A DNA stretch of 64,000 nucleotides. It comes from an uncultured Alistipes sp. (lineage in GTDB: Bacteria; Bacteroidota; Bacteroidia; Bacteroidales; Rikenellaceae). The DNA lies in assembly GCA_944321175.1 (NCBI GenBank), contig CALUKI010000031.1, forward strand, positions 1 through 64,000. Reading direction: 5' to 3'. This document shows, one piece after another, positions 37,826-46,679 of this stretch (position 1 is its first letter; the number at the start of each line of letters is the position of its first letter). Below the pieces are notes generated by a model. It had not been told where the DNA came from, searched no databases, and saw only the letters and a program-made list of their open reading frames with translations. A program made the translations under genes and the position numbers.

Positions 37826-38851
37826 ATGGAGATCACCCTATTGGGCATCGAGTCGTCGTGCGACGACACGTCGGCGGCGGTTATCCGCAACACGACGCTG
37901 CTGTCGAACGTCATCGCCTCGCAGGCCGTACACATGAAATACGGCGGAGTAATCCCCGAACTTGCATCGCGGGCCCACCAGCAGAATATCGTCCCGGTAG
38001 TGGATACGGCGCTCAAGGAGGCGGGAATAGGCCCCGACGAGCTGGATGCCATCGCGTTCACGCGCGGCCCCGGGCTGTTGGGGTCGCTGCTCGTCGGCGT
38101 ATCGTTCACCAAAGGCCTTGCGCTGGCCCACAACATTCCGATGGTGGAGGTCAACCATCTGCAAGGACACATTCTGTCGCATTTTCTCGATCTTCCGGAC
38201 CGGAAGCTTCCCCATCCCGAATTTCCGTTTTTATGCCTGCTGGTCAGCGGAGGCCATACGCAGATCGTGCGCGTCGTGTCGCCGTTGGAAATGGAGATCA
38301 TCGGCACGACGATCGACGACGCCGCCGGAGAGGCCTTCGACAAATGCGCCAAAGTAATGGGGCTGGGCTATCCGGGAGGGCCCGTCATCGATCGTCTGGC
38401 TAAGGAGGGGGATCCGAAAGCGTTTCATTTCGCGCATCCGCATGTCGATGGATTCGATTTCTCGTTTTCGGGCCTGAAGACATCGTTCCTCTACACACTG
38501 CGGGATGCCGTAGCGGAAGATCCCGATTTCATCGAACGGCACAAAGCCGATCTGTGTGCGTCGCTGCAACATACCGTCATCGAAATTCTGTTGCGGCAGC
38601 TCGCCCGCGCCGCCAGGGAGTACGGCATCCGCGACATCGCCATTGCGGGCGGCGTCTCGGCCAATTCGGGACTGCGCAACGCGGTGGTGGAAGAGGGCCG
38701 GCGACGCGGCTGGCGGACCTTCGTTCCGGAGTTCAAATTCACGACCGACAACGCCGCAATGATAGCCGTAGCGGGCTATTACCGCTATCTGCACGGCGAC
38801 GTTTCGACCCTCGACGTTTCGCCTGTCGCCCGCATCGAGGAGCTGATGTAG
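37826..38851 (+). CDS. tsaD: tRNA threonylcarbamoyladenosine transferase TsaD
   Basis: 341 residues. ASKHA-fold protein that transfers the threonylcarbamoyl group to A37 of ANN-decoding tRNAs with TsaB/TsaE. Family marks: GIESSCDDTSAAV (7-19), the metal ligands His111 and His115 (VNHLQGHILSH), LVSGGHTQI, GEAFDKCAKVMGL, and TTDNAAMIA with a metal-binding Asp near the end. It is divergent from tamB across 79 nt. Confidence 0.97.
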   Translation: MEITLLGIESSCDDTSAAVIRNTTLLSNVIASQAVHMKYGGVIPELASRAHQQNIVPVVDTALKEAGIGPDELDAIAFTRGPGLLGSLLVGVSFTKGLALAHNIPMVEVNHLQGHILSHFLDLPDRKLPHPEFPFLCLLVSGGHTQIVRVVSPLEMEIIGTTIDDAAGEAFDKCAKVMGLGYPGGPVIDRLAKEGDPKAFHFAHPHVDGFDFSFSGLKTSFLYTLRDAVAEDPDFIERHKADLCASLQHTVIEILLRQLARAAREYGIRDIAIAGGVSANSGLRNAVVEEGRRRGWRTFVPEFKFTTDNAAMIAVAGYYRYLHGDVSTLDVSPVARIEELM

Positions 38852-39036
38852 GCCCTGCTCTTCGAAGGAAGAGCGATCCGGACAAGCCTTTCAGCCCCGG
38901 TTCCGGCATGGGAAAAGGGGGCGGTCGGAGTGCATTCAGCCATGCGGCCGGGCAAGGGCTCTCCTCCGGCCGTCGGGCCGAGAGACCGGAAGGGGCAACG
39001 AAACACATTTTTTTTAGCACTTTTGCCGATTTGTAT

Positions 39037-39044
39037 TACCTTTG
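39037..39044 (+). promoter_or_regulatory. -7 element of the NMO-like gene
   Basis: TACCTTTG at 39037-39044; the -33 position reads TTTA, a partial match. Transcription would start near 39050, just before the palindrome at 39060-39087. Confidence 0.5.
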
Positions 39045-39059
39045 CGGCGCAAACGGATC

Positions 39060-39087
39060 GGAACGGGCGTTTGCAAGCGCCCGTTCC
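39060..39087 (+). promoter_or_regulatory. 28-nt palindrome in the leader of the NMO-like gene
   Basis: Left arm GGAACGGGCG, centre TTTGCAAG, right arm CGCCCGTTCC. The arms are perfectly complementary, and the centre is nearly so. It lies between the -7 box and the ATG at 39111/39114. It could be a leader RNA hairpin or an operator for a dimeric regulator. Confidence 0.55.
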
Positions 39088-39113
39088 GGCATTCACAATC
39101 TTATTTGATCATG

Positions 39114-40211
39114 ATGAAATCTCTTAAAATCGGCGATCTGCTGGCACGCACACCCATCGTACAGGGCGGCATGGGCGTTGGCATTTCGCTGTCGGGACTG
39201 GCGTCGGCCGTTGCCAACGAAGGCGGTGTGGGCGTCATCTCGTCGGCCGGTCTCGGCGTCATTTACCACGACTACTCCACCGACTACAATAAGGCGAGCA
39301 TCTGGGGGTTGCGCGAGGAGTTGCGCAAGGCCCGCGAGAAGACACGCGGCATCATCGGCGTCAATGTCATGGTGGCGATGTCTAATTTCGCCGACATGGT
39401 GCGTACGGCCATTCAGGAGAAGGCCGACATCATCTTTTCGGGTGCGGGGCTGCCGCTCAACCTGCCGTCGTTCCTGACGAAAGGATGCCATACCAAACTG
39501 GCTCCGATCGTCTCGTCGGCACGCGCGGCAAAGCTGCTCTGCCAGAAATGGTTCTCCGAATACCGCTACATCCCCGATGCCATTGTCGTCGAAGGGCCGA
39601 AAGCAGGCGGACATCTGGGATACAAGGCGGATCAGATCGACGACGCACACTACTCGCTCGAAGAGATTCTGCCGCCTGTTATCGAGGAGGTTCGCACCTT
39701 CGAAGCGGAGCACGGCCGCCACATTCCGGTCATTGCCGGCGGCGGGATCTATACGGGCGAGGACATCTACCGCATTCTCCGGCTCGGTGCCGAAGGGGTT
39801 CAAATGGGTACGCGGTTCGTCGCCACCGATGAATGCGACGCCGCACCGGCATTCAAGGAGAGCTACATCCATGCCCGCAAGGAAGACATCGAGATCATCC
39901 AGTCGCCGGTAGGGATGCCGGGGCGGGCCATTCACTCGACCTTTCTGGAGAAGGTCAAGGCGGGATTGAAACGGCCGAAGAGTTGTCCGTTCAACTGCAT
40001 CAAGACCTGCGATGTCACCCGCTCGCCCTACTGCATCATGCTGGCACTGTACAATGCCTTTCGGGGCAGGCTGGAGAACGGCTATGCGTTCTGCGGCGCC
40101 AACGCATGGCGCACGGAGAAGATCCAAAGCGTCCGTGATCTGATCGCCTCGCTCAGGAGCGAATACGAGAATTTCTCATTGCGCGAGAAACTCTTCCCGC
40201 GCAGGAAATAG
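39114..40211 (+). CDS. Nitronate monooxygenase-like flavoprotein (NMO/2-nitropropane dioxygenase fold)
   Basis: 365 residues. FMN-binding TIM barrel of the NMO/FabK group: TPIVQGGMGVGISLSGLASA (about 13-32), the phosphate loop AGGGIYTGEDI, and GVQMGTRFVATDE. Near the C-terminus four Cys form CPFNCIKTCDVTRSPYC (C-x3-C-x3-C-x7-C), an extra module not found in classical NMO or FabK. It suggests a bound metal or Fe-S centre. The activity may be nitronate oxidation, enoyl-ACP-type reduction, or another flavin reaction. The ATG at 39114, or the adjacent one at 39111, is the start. Confidence 0.82.
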   Translation: MKSLKIGDLLARTPIVQGGMGVGISLSGLASAVANEGGVGVISSAGLGVIYHDYSTDYNKASIWGLREELRKAREKTRGIIGVNVMVAMSNFADMVRTAIQEKADIIFSGAGLPLNLPSFLTKGCHTKLAPIVSSARAAKLLCQKWFSEYRYIPDAIVVEGPKAGGHLGYKADQIDDAHYSLEEILPPVIEEVRTFEAEHGRHIPVIAGGGIYTGEDIYRILRLGAEGVQMGTRFVATDECDAAPAFKESYIHARKEDIEIIQSPVGMPGRAIHSTFLEKVKAGLKRPKSCPFNCIKTCDVTRSPYCIMLALYNAFRGRLENGYAFCGANAWRTEKIQSVRDLIASLRSEYENFSLREKLFPRRK

Positions 40212-40288
40212 GTTCGCAAACAGCAGCCCCCATTTTAAAAACGGGGGGCTGTAAAACGGAATCGTCGGGCAGGCCGCCGTATCATAAG

Positions 40289-40326
40289 TTTCGCCCCTGC
40301 AGGAACGGTCTCCTGCAGGGGCGAAA
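40289..40326. terminator. Perfect 16-bp hairpin between convergent genes
   Basis: TTTCGCCCCTGCAGGA (40289-40304) pairs perfectly with TCCTGCAGGGGCGAAA (40311-40326) across a 6-nt loop. It lies between the convergent NMO-like and 40374 genes. A second weaker hairpin (CAGCCCCC/GGGGGGCTG, about 40221-40252) sits nearer the NMO stop. Probably a bidirectional terminator. Confidence 0.6.
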
Positions 40327-40373
40327 TAGTTTGGTCTTTCGATTCCGGACATCCGCCGGATTCCGGCAATCCG

Positions 40374-40859
40374 TCAGGGCTTCCGTTCGCTCCTGATCAT
40401 GCGTTCGATCGGCTTGACCTTGCCGATTGCGCTGCGATTGACCTCGTAATAGGCAATGACCGCATCGATTCCCGCTTCACTCACGGCCTTTACTTCAGGC
40501 TTTTCATCACACTGAAGCGCATATTTCGCACCTCCGGACAGATATACGGCAAGGAACAGCGTTGACAGCTCCAGCGACTCTTTCATGACAGGTTCCATCC
40601 TCGCATCCATATCGAAAGTCACATCGGGGGTCAAGCCCGCCCATTTTATCAGAAAGCCGGCCACCTGCAAACGGTCGATCCTCGAAAGTTCGGCATAGGG
40701 CGTCGAGAGCATCCATTCGGCGCAACGCAGCACATCGCCGTCATAGCGGGCGCAATCCTCCGGTGTTTCCAATGTGAATTTCTCCGGCACAGGAGCATTT
40801 TGCGCCGAAAGGCTCCACGCCGACACGACGAGAAGCAGCGTCATCAACATGCGGTACAT
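40374..40859 (-). CDS. Small exported protein of unknown function
   Basis: 161 residues. A clear signal peptide ends at about residue 20 (WSLSAQ), followed by a mostly helical, charged mature region of about 140 residues with two Cys (in DCARYDG and LRCAEW) and a third in LQCDEKPE. I do not recognise the family. It is monocistronic with its own promoter, and is probably periplasmic. Confidence 0.75.
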   Translation of the reverse strand: MYRMLMTLLLVVSAWSLSAQNAPVPEKFTLETPEDCARYDGDVLRCAEWMLSTPYAELSRIDRLQVAGFLIKWAGLTPDVTFDMDARMEPVMKESLELSTLFLAVYLSGGAKYALQCDEKPEVKAVSEAGIDAVIAYYEVNRSAIGKVKPIERMIRSERKP

Positions 40860-41208
40860 AGGTTGAAAGTTTAGTGATTAGTAATTAGTAAACAGCAATT
40901 AGTGTTCGAGGTTCGGCAGTCTGTGTTCGAGGTTTTCAAAGTTAGGGAAAAATACGAGACGTCCAATTTATCCCGACAAAAAAGCACGGAGCCGCATTCT
41001 CGCTCCCAATTATCGCACGCCTGCCACCGGTCCGAAAGCGTTCCCTCCACGAAGAGTCCGCCGCACACGATTGCCGAACGGGTCTGGCCCCTTCGGCTCC
41101 GTTGTGTCCGGCATCAGGCCGCCGCGTTCCGATCCGACTGCAATACAAGCGCCGACGACAGAATGTCGTCGGTGCCGGAAGTCCGGGACGGCATCCGCCG
41201 TTCGGTTG
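40860..41208. other. Intergenic region between the 40374 gene and glmS
   Basis: It contains the promoter of the 40374 gene and, near it, A/T-rich short direct repeats (GATTAGTAATTAGTAA and two copies of GTGTTCGAGGTT at about 40902-40935). No gene is recognised in the rest. Confidence 0.5.
40937..40967 (-). promoter_or_regulatory. Promoter of the 40374 gene
   Basis: Minus-strand ATTG (40964-40967), 19-nt spacer, TAACTTTG (40937-40944). The leader is about 75 nt and contains the short direct repeats noted nearby. Confidence 0.6.
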
Positions 41209-43053
41209 TCATTCGACCGTTACCGATTTTGCCAGATTGCGCGGCTGATCGACATTGCGTCCCTTGTTTACGGCAACATAATAGGCCAGCAGCTGCAACG
41301 GCACCGAGGTAAGGATCGGCGAGAGGCATTCGCTCACTTCGGGGATTTCGATCACATAGTCTGCGATCTTCGCCGCCACGTCGTCGCCGTGCGTCACCAG
41401 CGCAATGATCCGGCCGTTGCGGGCCTTGATCTGCTGAATATTGCTGACCGTCTTGTCGTAGATCTTGTCGCGGGGCGCGATGACGACCGTCGGCATGTCG
41501 TCGTCGATGAGCGCGATCGTGCCATGCTTCATCTCGGCCGCAGGGCACCCTTCGGCATGAATGTAGGAGATCTCCTTGAGTTTGAGGGCCCCTTCGAGTG
41601 CCGCCGGATAGTTGTAGCCCCGGCCCAGATAGAGGAAATTTTTCGCATAGGTAAAGATCTTCGACAGATCCTTGATCCTGGCATCGAGTTTCAACACCTC
41701 CTTGAGCAGCTCCGGAAGACGCAGCAGGTCGTGCGTGACCGCTTCGAAAGCGGCATCCGCAATGGTTCCCTTCATCCGTCCCAGCATAAGGGCCATCATC
41801 GCCAATACGGTTACCTGACCGGTAAAAGCCTTCGTCGAGGCGACACCGATCTCCGGCCCGACATGGATGTAGCAGCCCGAATCGGTTGCGCGGGGAATCG
41901 ACGACCCGATGACGTTGCAGATACCGAAGACGAAAGCTCCCTGAGCCTTTGCGAGTTCCAGTGCAGCGAGCGTATCGGCCGTTTCACCGGACTGCGACAT
42001 GGCTATCAGAAGATCGTTTTTGTCCACGACCGGATTGCGGTAGCGGAACTCGCTGGCATACTCCACCTCGACGGGAATACGGCACATGTCCTCGAAAAGG
42101 TGCTTCCCGATGAGTGCCGCATGCCACGAAGTGCCGCATGCCACGACGAGAATCCTGTGCGCCTTCAGGAAGCGCTCCCTGTTGTCCAGAATGCCCGACA
42201 GGACGACATTTTTCCCGTCGGTGCTCACACGTCCGCGAATGCAGTCGTGCAGCGTCCGGGGCTGTTCGAAAATCTCCTTGAGCATGAAGTGGGGATAACC
42301 GCCCTTTTCAAGCTCCGAGATGCTCATCTTGAGCTTCTGGATATTGACCTTCGACTCTTTGTTCTCCATGTCGAAGACATGCAGGGGCTCGCCGCGATTG
42401 ATGACGGCGATTTCGTCGTCGTTGAGATAGACCACGCGATTGGTATATTCGACGATGGGCGTGGCATCCGAAGCGATGAAATATTCGTTGTCGCCGATGC
42501 CGATCACCAGCGGGCTGCTCTTGCGCGCCACAATGATCTGGTCGGGATTCCGCCGGTCCATGACGGCGATGGCATAGGCGCCGATAATCTGATGGCAGGT
42601 TTCGCGCACGGCCTCGAAGAGCGAACAGCCGGTATCGTTGCGGATGTAATCGATGAGCTGTACGACCACCTCGGTGTCCGTTTCGCTGCGGAACGTATAT
42701 CCGTGCTGTTCGAGAGCGGCCTTGATGACCGTATAGTTCTCGATGGTTCCGTTGTGAACGATGGCGATGTCGCCCGACTGCGAGACATGGGGATGGGCAT
42801 TCGTATCGTTGGGTTCGCCGTGCGTGGCCCAACGGGTATGGGCGATGCCGATCGTGCCGCTGCAATCCTTCGACCCGGCGAAGTGTTCCAGCGCCGCGAC
42901 CTTGCCCTTTGCCTTGTAGATGTTGAGCGTCCCGTTCTCCGCGATCATGGCCACGCCCGAAGAGTCATAACCCCGATACTCCAAACGATGCAGGCCCTTG
43001 ATCAATACGGGATAAGCCTCCTTGCTTCCGATATATCCTACGATACCGCACAT
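41209..43053 (-). CDS. glmS: Glutamine--fructose-6-phosphate aminotransferase (isomerizing)
   Basis: 614 residues. The N-terminal glutamine amidotransferase domain has catalytic Cys2 (MCGIVGYIG) and HTRWATHGEPND. Two C-terminal SIS isomerase domains carry CGTSWHAAL, SQSGETADT and EISYIHAEGCPAAEMKHG, ending in LAKSVTVE. It makes glucosamine 6-phosphate, the entry point to peptidoglycan and lipid A, which links it to the Kdo genes in the same window. I see no glmS ribozyme upstream. A TATCTTTG box lies at 43094-43101 (minus), preceded by TTTTCG. Confidence 0.98.
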   Translation of the reverse strand: MCGIVGYIGSKEAYPVLIKGLHRLEYRGYDSSGVAMIAENGTLNIYKAKGKVAALEHFAGSKDCSGTIGIAHTRWATHGEPNDTNAHPHVSQSGDIAIVHNGTIENYTVIKAALEQHGYTFRSETDTEVVVQLIDYIRNDTGCSLFEAVRETCHQIIGAYAIAVMDRRNPDQIIVARKSSPLVIGIGDNEYFIASDATPIVEYTNRVVYLNDDEIAVINRGEPLHVFDMENKESKVNIQKLKMSISELEKGGYPHFMLKEIFEQPRTLHDCIRGRVSTDGKNVVLSGILDNRERFLKAHRILVVACGTSWHAALIGKHLFEDMCRIPVEVEYASEFRYRNPVVDKNDLLIAMSQSGETADTLAALELAKAQGAFVFGICNVIGSSIPRATDSGCYIHVGPEIGVASTKAFTGQVTVLAMMALMLGRMKGTIADAAFEAVTHDLLRLPELLKEVLKLDARIKDLSKIFTYAKNFLYLGRGYNYPAALEGALKLKEISYIHAEGCPAAEMKHGTIALIDDDMPTVVIAPRDKIYDKTVSNIQQIKARNGRIIALVTHGDDVAAKIADYVIEIPEVSECLSPILTSVPLQLLAYYVAVNKGRNVDQPRNLAKSVTVE

Positions 43054-43187
43054 ATAGAATCACGTTATTCGATTATCAATTATACAATTGGCGCAAAGAT
43101 ACGAAAACAGTGCAGAAATTTCACTCCGGTTCGCTGTTTTTTTTGTAATTTTGTCCGACAGGAACAAATCGAAACACAAAAGGAACG

Positions 43188-43589
43188 ATGAAAAAAGAGT
43201 GGAACGACGTCCGTGAATTTCATGAGAAGTTCGGACATCCGGTTGCGGCACGGCCGTCGATGGTTGAACGGCATCGCGCCCTGAGCCGCGGCAAATGGAT
43301 GAACGAGGAGGTTGCGGAGTTTTTGGTTGCGCAGGACATCTACGAGCAGGCCGATGCAATGATCGATCTGATCTATTTTGCGTTGGGGACGCTTGTGGAG
43401 ATGGGTCTCGAAGCGGACGAGCTGTTCGACATCGTGCAGAAGGCGAACATGGCGAAGCTGTGGCCCGACGGGAAGCCGCACTACAATCCCAAGGACGGCA
43501 AGGTCATCAAGCCGGAGGGATGGGAGGATCCGGCACCGAAGATCAAAGCCTATATCGATGCCGTGATCGCCCGCAAGGCGGAGAAATAG
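43188..43589 (+). CDS. MazG-like all-alpha NTP pyrophosphohydrolase
   Basis: 133 residues. The all-alpha NTP-PPase metal site is visible as Glu40/Glu41/Glu44 (MNEEVAEF) and Asp56/Asp60 (QADAMIDLIYFALGTLVEMG), followed by an FDIVQKANMAKLWPDGKPHY region seen in the Cof-like/YP_001813558 branch of this superfamily. It probably hydrolyses a nucleoside triphosphate or related pyrophosphate; the substrate is not assigned. It is divergent from glmS. TAATTTTG (43146-43153) is the likely -7 box. Confidence 0.8.
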   Translation: MKKEWNDVREFHEKFGHPVAARPSMVERHRALSRGKWMNEEVAEFLVAQDIYEQADAMIDLIYFALGTLVEMGLEADELFDIVQKANMAKLWPDGKPHYNPKDGKVIKPEGWEDPAPKIKAYIDAVIARKAEK

Positions 43590-43699
43590 CCGGTGCGGAG
43601 ACCGGCCGGCCTTCGGGATTCTGAAACGACAATGATCGTGGACCCGGACGGGTCATATATGTCAACAAGTACGCGTTGAATACATCCTGCACGGCTGCA

Positions 43700-43708
43700 G
43701 GGGGGGGG
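43700..43708. repeat. G9 homopolymer tract
   Basis: Nine consecutive G on the plus strand, about 100 nt upstream of the lipoprotein gene at 43809, in a gap with no clear promoter. Confidence 0.9.
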
Positions 43709-43808
43709 AGTTCACCCCGCACCGCGCAGGGCTGATTGTTCGCAAGCATACTACGAGAAGCGAAACGACCGGTTCGTAAAAAAACGGACTTCGAAGCCTG
43801 ATATACTT

Positions 43809-44867
43809 ATGGAAAAAGCCATGAGAAACCTGGTTGCCTGGGCGACGGCATGCGTCCTTGCCAGCTGCCAAACCACGACCCCGCCAACGCTGTCGGCCCT
43901 GTTCACCGATGTACAGACACCGGAGAGTTTCCGTCTGCCGATCCAGTCGGACGACATACTGGAACCCATACAACTCGTCAGTTGGGACAGTCTGCTGGTG
44001 TGCACGAATTATTTCACATCAAAAGCCATCCGGACCTACAATCTCAACGACGGAAGCTGTCAGGATCTGATTCATATCGGCCGGGCGGAAAACGAACTGT
44101 TGAACACCTCTGCAATCTGGGTCTCCGCTGACACGTTGAATGTTTATGGAACCAATACGGCCAAAATCCTGCAAATTCCTGCCGGAGAGTTGCTTGATCC
44201 GCAAGCGGCGATTATCTCCCGTCCATTTCCAAATGGTTATTTCAATCTGTGTGCATCGGCATCCGATAACCGCTACGCGGCACAGAACAGTACGACGCAG
44301 CAAGTCGGAACGGAACCATTCATACTGCTCGGCAGGCAAGGAGAGGCAATCTCCTGTTTTGGCAAATACGCACCTGCGGATTCACAGACGGATCCACGCG
44401 AACTGGCATTGATCTATCAGGGGAGACTTGCGATGAATGCCTCGGCATCGAAAGTTGCCTACGCATCCGGTCATGGCTCCATCTTCCAGTTTTTTGATCT
44501 TTCACGCCCCGATGCCGTCCGGCTCACGCGCGAATACCGGTTCAGCGAACCGGTCTATATCTCCGAATCGGATCCTTCGAAAGCGCTCTTTTCCGTTCGC
44601 TGGACAGCGGATTGTCGGGCCGGAGCACTTGCCATAACACCGACAGATGACGGATGCATCATCCTTTGCGACGAGCAAAAACGGGTATCCGACAAGAATT
44701 GGCGTATTTCGACAGCCTACGAATTCGACTGGGACGGAAGGCCCCGGCGGAAACTATGCCTCGGATGCGACGTTCAAGCCATTACATACAACCCGCAGCG
44801 CAGACTGCTGATCGCATTGACTACCAACGAGCAAAACGAATACATGTTCATCGCCTACAGACTCTGA
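43809..44867 (+). CDS. Lipoprotein with predicted beta-propeller fold (BF3164-like)
   Basis: 352 residues. Lipobox VLASC places the lipid-modified Cys at residue 20. The rest is rich in repeated beta strands with WDSLLVCTNYFTSKAIRTYN, DLIHIGRAENELLN and CSASDNRYA-like blades. The pattern matches the 6-bladed BF3164/TolB-like lipoproteins of Bacteroidota, which have no established function. An ATG four codons downstream is an alternative start. The G9 tract lies upstream. The 3' end is 101 nt from engB, whose promoter falls in that gap. Confidence 0.7.
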   Translation: MEKAMRNLVAWATACVLASCQTTTPPTLSALFTDVQTPESFRLPIQSDDILEPIQLVSWDSLLVCTNYFTSKAIRTYNLNDGSCQDLIHIGRAENELLNTSAIWVSADTLNVYGTNTAKILQIPAGELLDPQAAIISRPFPNGYFNLCASASDNRYAAQNSTTQQVGTEPFILLGRQGEAISCFGKYAPADSQTDPRELALIYQGRLAMNASASKVAYASGHGSIFQFFDLSRPDAVRLTREYRFSEPVYISESDPSKALFSVRWTADCRAGALAITPTDDGCIILCDEQKRVSDKNWRISTAYEFDWDGRPRRKLCLGCDVQAITYNPQRRLLIALTTNEQNEYMFIAYRL

Positions 44868-44932
44868 GATACGGCCAACAGGCGAACACTTTTAGCATTA
44901 CCCGGCGGCTTCGGCCAAAAATGCCGGGGATG

Positions 44933-44964
44933 TTTGTTTTTGCCCGCCGCTTGCACTATCTTTG
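44933..44964 (+). promoter_or_regulatory. engB promoter (leaderless)
   Basis: TTTG (44933-44936), 20-nt spacer, TATCTTTG (44957-44964), then 4 nt to the ATG at 44969. This is a perfect consensus match. Transcription would begin at or beside the start codon. Confidence 0.8.
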
Positions 44965-44968
44965 CCGC

Positions 44969-45565
44969 ATGGAAATCAAACGCGCACTCTTCAAGTGCAG
45001 TTCGCAAAAGGTCTCGCAGGTCCCGCACGACGCGCTGCCCGACATCGCTTTCATCGGGCGGAGCAATGTCGGCAAGTCGTCGCTCATCAACATGCTCACG
45101 GGGCACGGCTCGCTGGCCAAGGTCTCCGGCACCCCCGGCAAGACCCGGCTCATCAACCATTTTCTGGTCGATGACCGCTGGTATCTGGTCGATCTGCCCG
45201 GATACGGTTACGCCCGCGTGTCGAAGAGCGAGCGGAGCGAGTTCTCGAAACTCATCATCGACTACATTTTCAACTGCGAACGGCTGCATTTTCTCTTCGT
45301 GCTCGTCGATTCGCGGCTCGAACCGCAAGCCATCGACCTGCGGTTCATCCGGCTGTTGGGCGAATACGGCATACCGTTCGGCATCATCTTCACGAAGACG
45401 GACAAACTGTCCCGCAACCAGCTGGAGAGCAATACGGTGCGTTACAAGAAACAATTGCTGACGGAGTGGGAGGAGCTGCCGCCGCTCTTCCACGCATCGA
45501 GCGCCAGGCGCACGGGGCGGGCGGAAATTCTGGACTTCATCGAAAAATGTTTGGCCGGAATGTAA
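44969..45565 (+). CDS. engB: Ribosome biogenesis GTPase EngB (YihA/YsxC)
   Basis: 198 residues. GTPase motifs: G1 GRSNVGKS (30-37), G2 Thr55 in SGTPGKT, G3 DLPGYG (75-80), G4 TKTD (142-145), and G5 SSARRTG near the end. EngB acts in large-subunit assembly. The ATG at 44969 gives the normal start MEIKRALFKCSS; the open frame upstream overlaps the preceding lipoprotein gene and is not conserved. The promoter position implies a leaderless mRNA. Confidence 0.95.
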   Translation: MEIKRALFKCSSQKVSQVPHDALPDIAFIGRSNVGKSSLINMLTGHGSLAKVSGTPGKTRLINHFLVDDRWYLVDLPGYGYARVSKSERSEFSKLIIDYIFNCERLHFLFVLVDSRLEPQAIDLRFIRLLGEYGIPFGIIFTKTDKLSRNQLESNTVRYKKQLLTEWEELPPLFHASSARRTGRAEILDFIEKCLAGM

Positions 45566-45581
45566 AAAAGCGGGGAAATCG

Positions 45582-45613
45582 TTTGCCCGACTTTTCCAGT
45601 ATGCTTATATTTG
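45582..45613 (+). promoter_or_regulatory. prs promoter
   Basis: TTTG (45582-45585), 20-nt spacer, TATATTTG (45606-45613), overlapping the end of the engB region. The spacer contains GCCCGACTTTTC, a 12-mer also present in the ahcY and recQ promoters. The leader is about 95 nt. Confidence 0.8.
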
Positions 45614-45713
45614 CAACGTCAAACCATCCATATCCTGTTGCTTCAGGCTTGCAGGGTCGCTCCGCACGGATACGACCGTGCTGAGACGGACAGAGAGATT
45701 CAACAAAACGATT

Positions 45714-46655
45714 ATGGCGATACACAAAATCAAATTCTTTGCAGGGCGCGGATCCCGCTATCTGGCGGAGAAAATCGTAGCGAGCTACGGCACGAAGCTG
45801 GGCGAATCCGAGGTGCTGAATTTCAGCGACGGGGAGTTTCAGCCCTGTTATCTGGAGTCGATCCGGGGTTGTACGGTATTCATCGTCCAATCGACCTTTC
45901 CTCCGACGGACAACCTCATGGAGCTGCTGATGATGATCGATGCCGCGAAGCGTGCCTCGGCGTATCAGGTAATCGCCGTCATGCCCTATTTCGGCTGGGC
46001 ACGGCAGGACCGCAAGGATCGGCCCCGCGTGCCGATCGGAGCGAAACTGGTTGCCAATCTGCTTGTTGCGGCCGGTGTAGACCGTATCATGACGATGGAT
46101 CTGCATGCCGATCAGATACAGGGTTTCTTCGACGTTCCGGTCGATGCGCTCTATGCCAGCGGCATCTTCGTCCCCTATATCCAGAGCCTCAACATCGAGG
46201 ATCTGTCGATCGCGGCGCCCGACATGGGCGGTGCGAAGCGTGCCAATACTTATGCCAAATACCTTCACACGCCGATCATCATCTCGCACAAGGAGCGCGC
46301 GAAAGCGAATGTCGTGGGGAAGATGACGGCCATCGGCGAGGTGGAGGGCCGCAATATCATCATCGTCGATGACATGATCGACACGGCGGGTACGATCTGC
46401 ATGGCCGCCGACATGCTGATGAACAAGGGGGCGAAGAGTGTCCGGGCCGCCATCACCCATCCCGTTTTGTCGGGAAAGGCTTACGACAAGATCAACGCCA
46501 GTGCGCTCGAAGAGGTAATCGTCACCGACACGATCCCGCTGCGGGAGAGTGAAGACCTGCACAAGTTCACGGTTCTGTCGGTTGCGGACATTTTTGCCGA
46601 CGTCGTCGAGCGGGTACACAACTACAAGGAGATTTCCTCGATCTTCTTCAAATAA
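45714..46655 (+). CDS. prs: Ribose-phosphate pyrophosphokinase (PRPP synthetase)
   Basis: 313 residues. It makes PRPP from ribose 5-phosphate and ATP for nucleotide, His and Trp synthesis. Family marks: FAGRGSRYLAEKI (about 8-20), GEFQP, GWARQDRKDRPRVPI, TMDLHADQIQGFF, and the PRPP loop VDDMIDTAGT. The ATG at 45714 was chosen because the preceding 12 codons are not conserved. A terminator follows. Confidence 0.97.
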   Translation: MAIHKIKFFAGRGSRYLAEKIVASYGTKLGESEVLNFSDGEFQPCYLESIRGCTVFIVQSTFPPTDNLMELLMMIDAAKRASAYQVIAVMPYFGWARQDRKDRPRVPIGAKLVANLLVAAGVDRIMTMDLHADQIQGFFDVPVDALYASGIFVPYIQSLNIEDLSIAAPDMGGAKRANTYAKYLHTPIIISHKERAKANVVGKMTAIGEVEGRNIIIVDDMIDTAGTICMAADMLMNKGAKSVRAAITHPVLSGKAYDKINASALEEVIVTDTIPLRESEDLHKFTVLSVADIFADVVERVHNYKEISSIFFK

Positions 46656-46679
46656 TCCGGGTTCGGATTCCGACAACGG

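Noticed and set aside
43054..43187. glmS ribozyme or riboswitch upstream of glmS
   Set aside because: The leader between the TATCTTTG box and the ATG is only about 40 nt, too short for a glmS ribozyme core.
41071..43191. 706-codon open frame on the plus strand
   Set aside because: Antisense to glmS, which is unambiguous; no recognisable domain.
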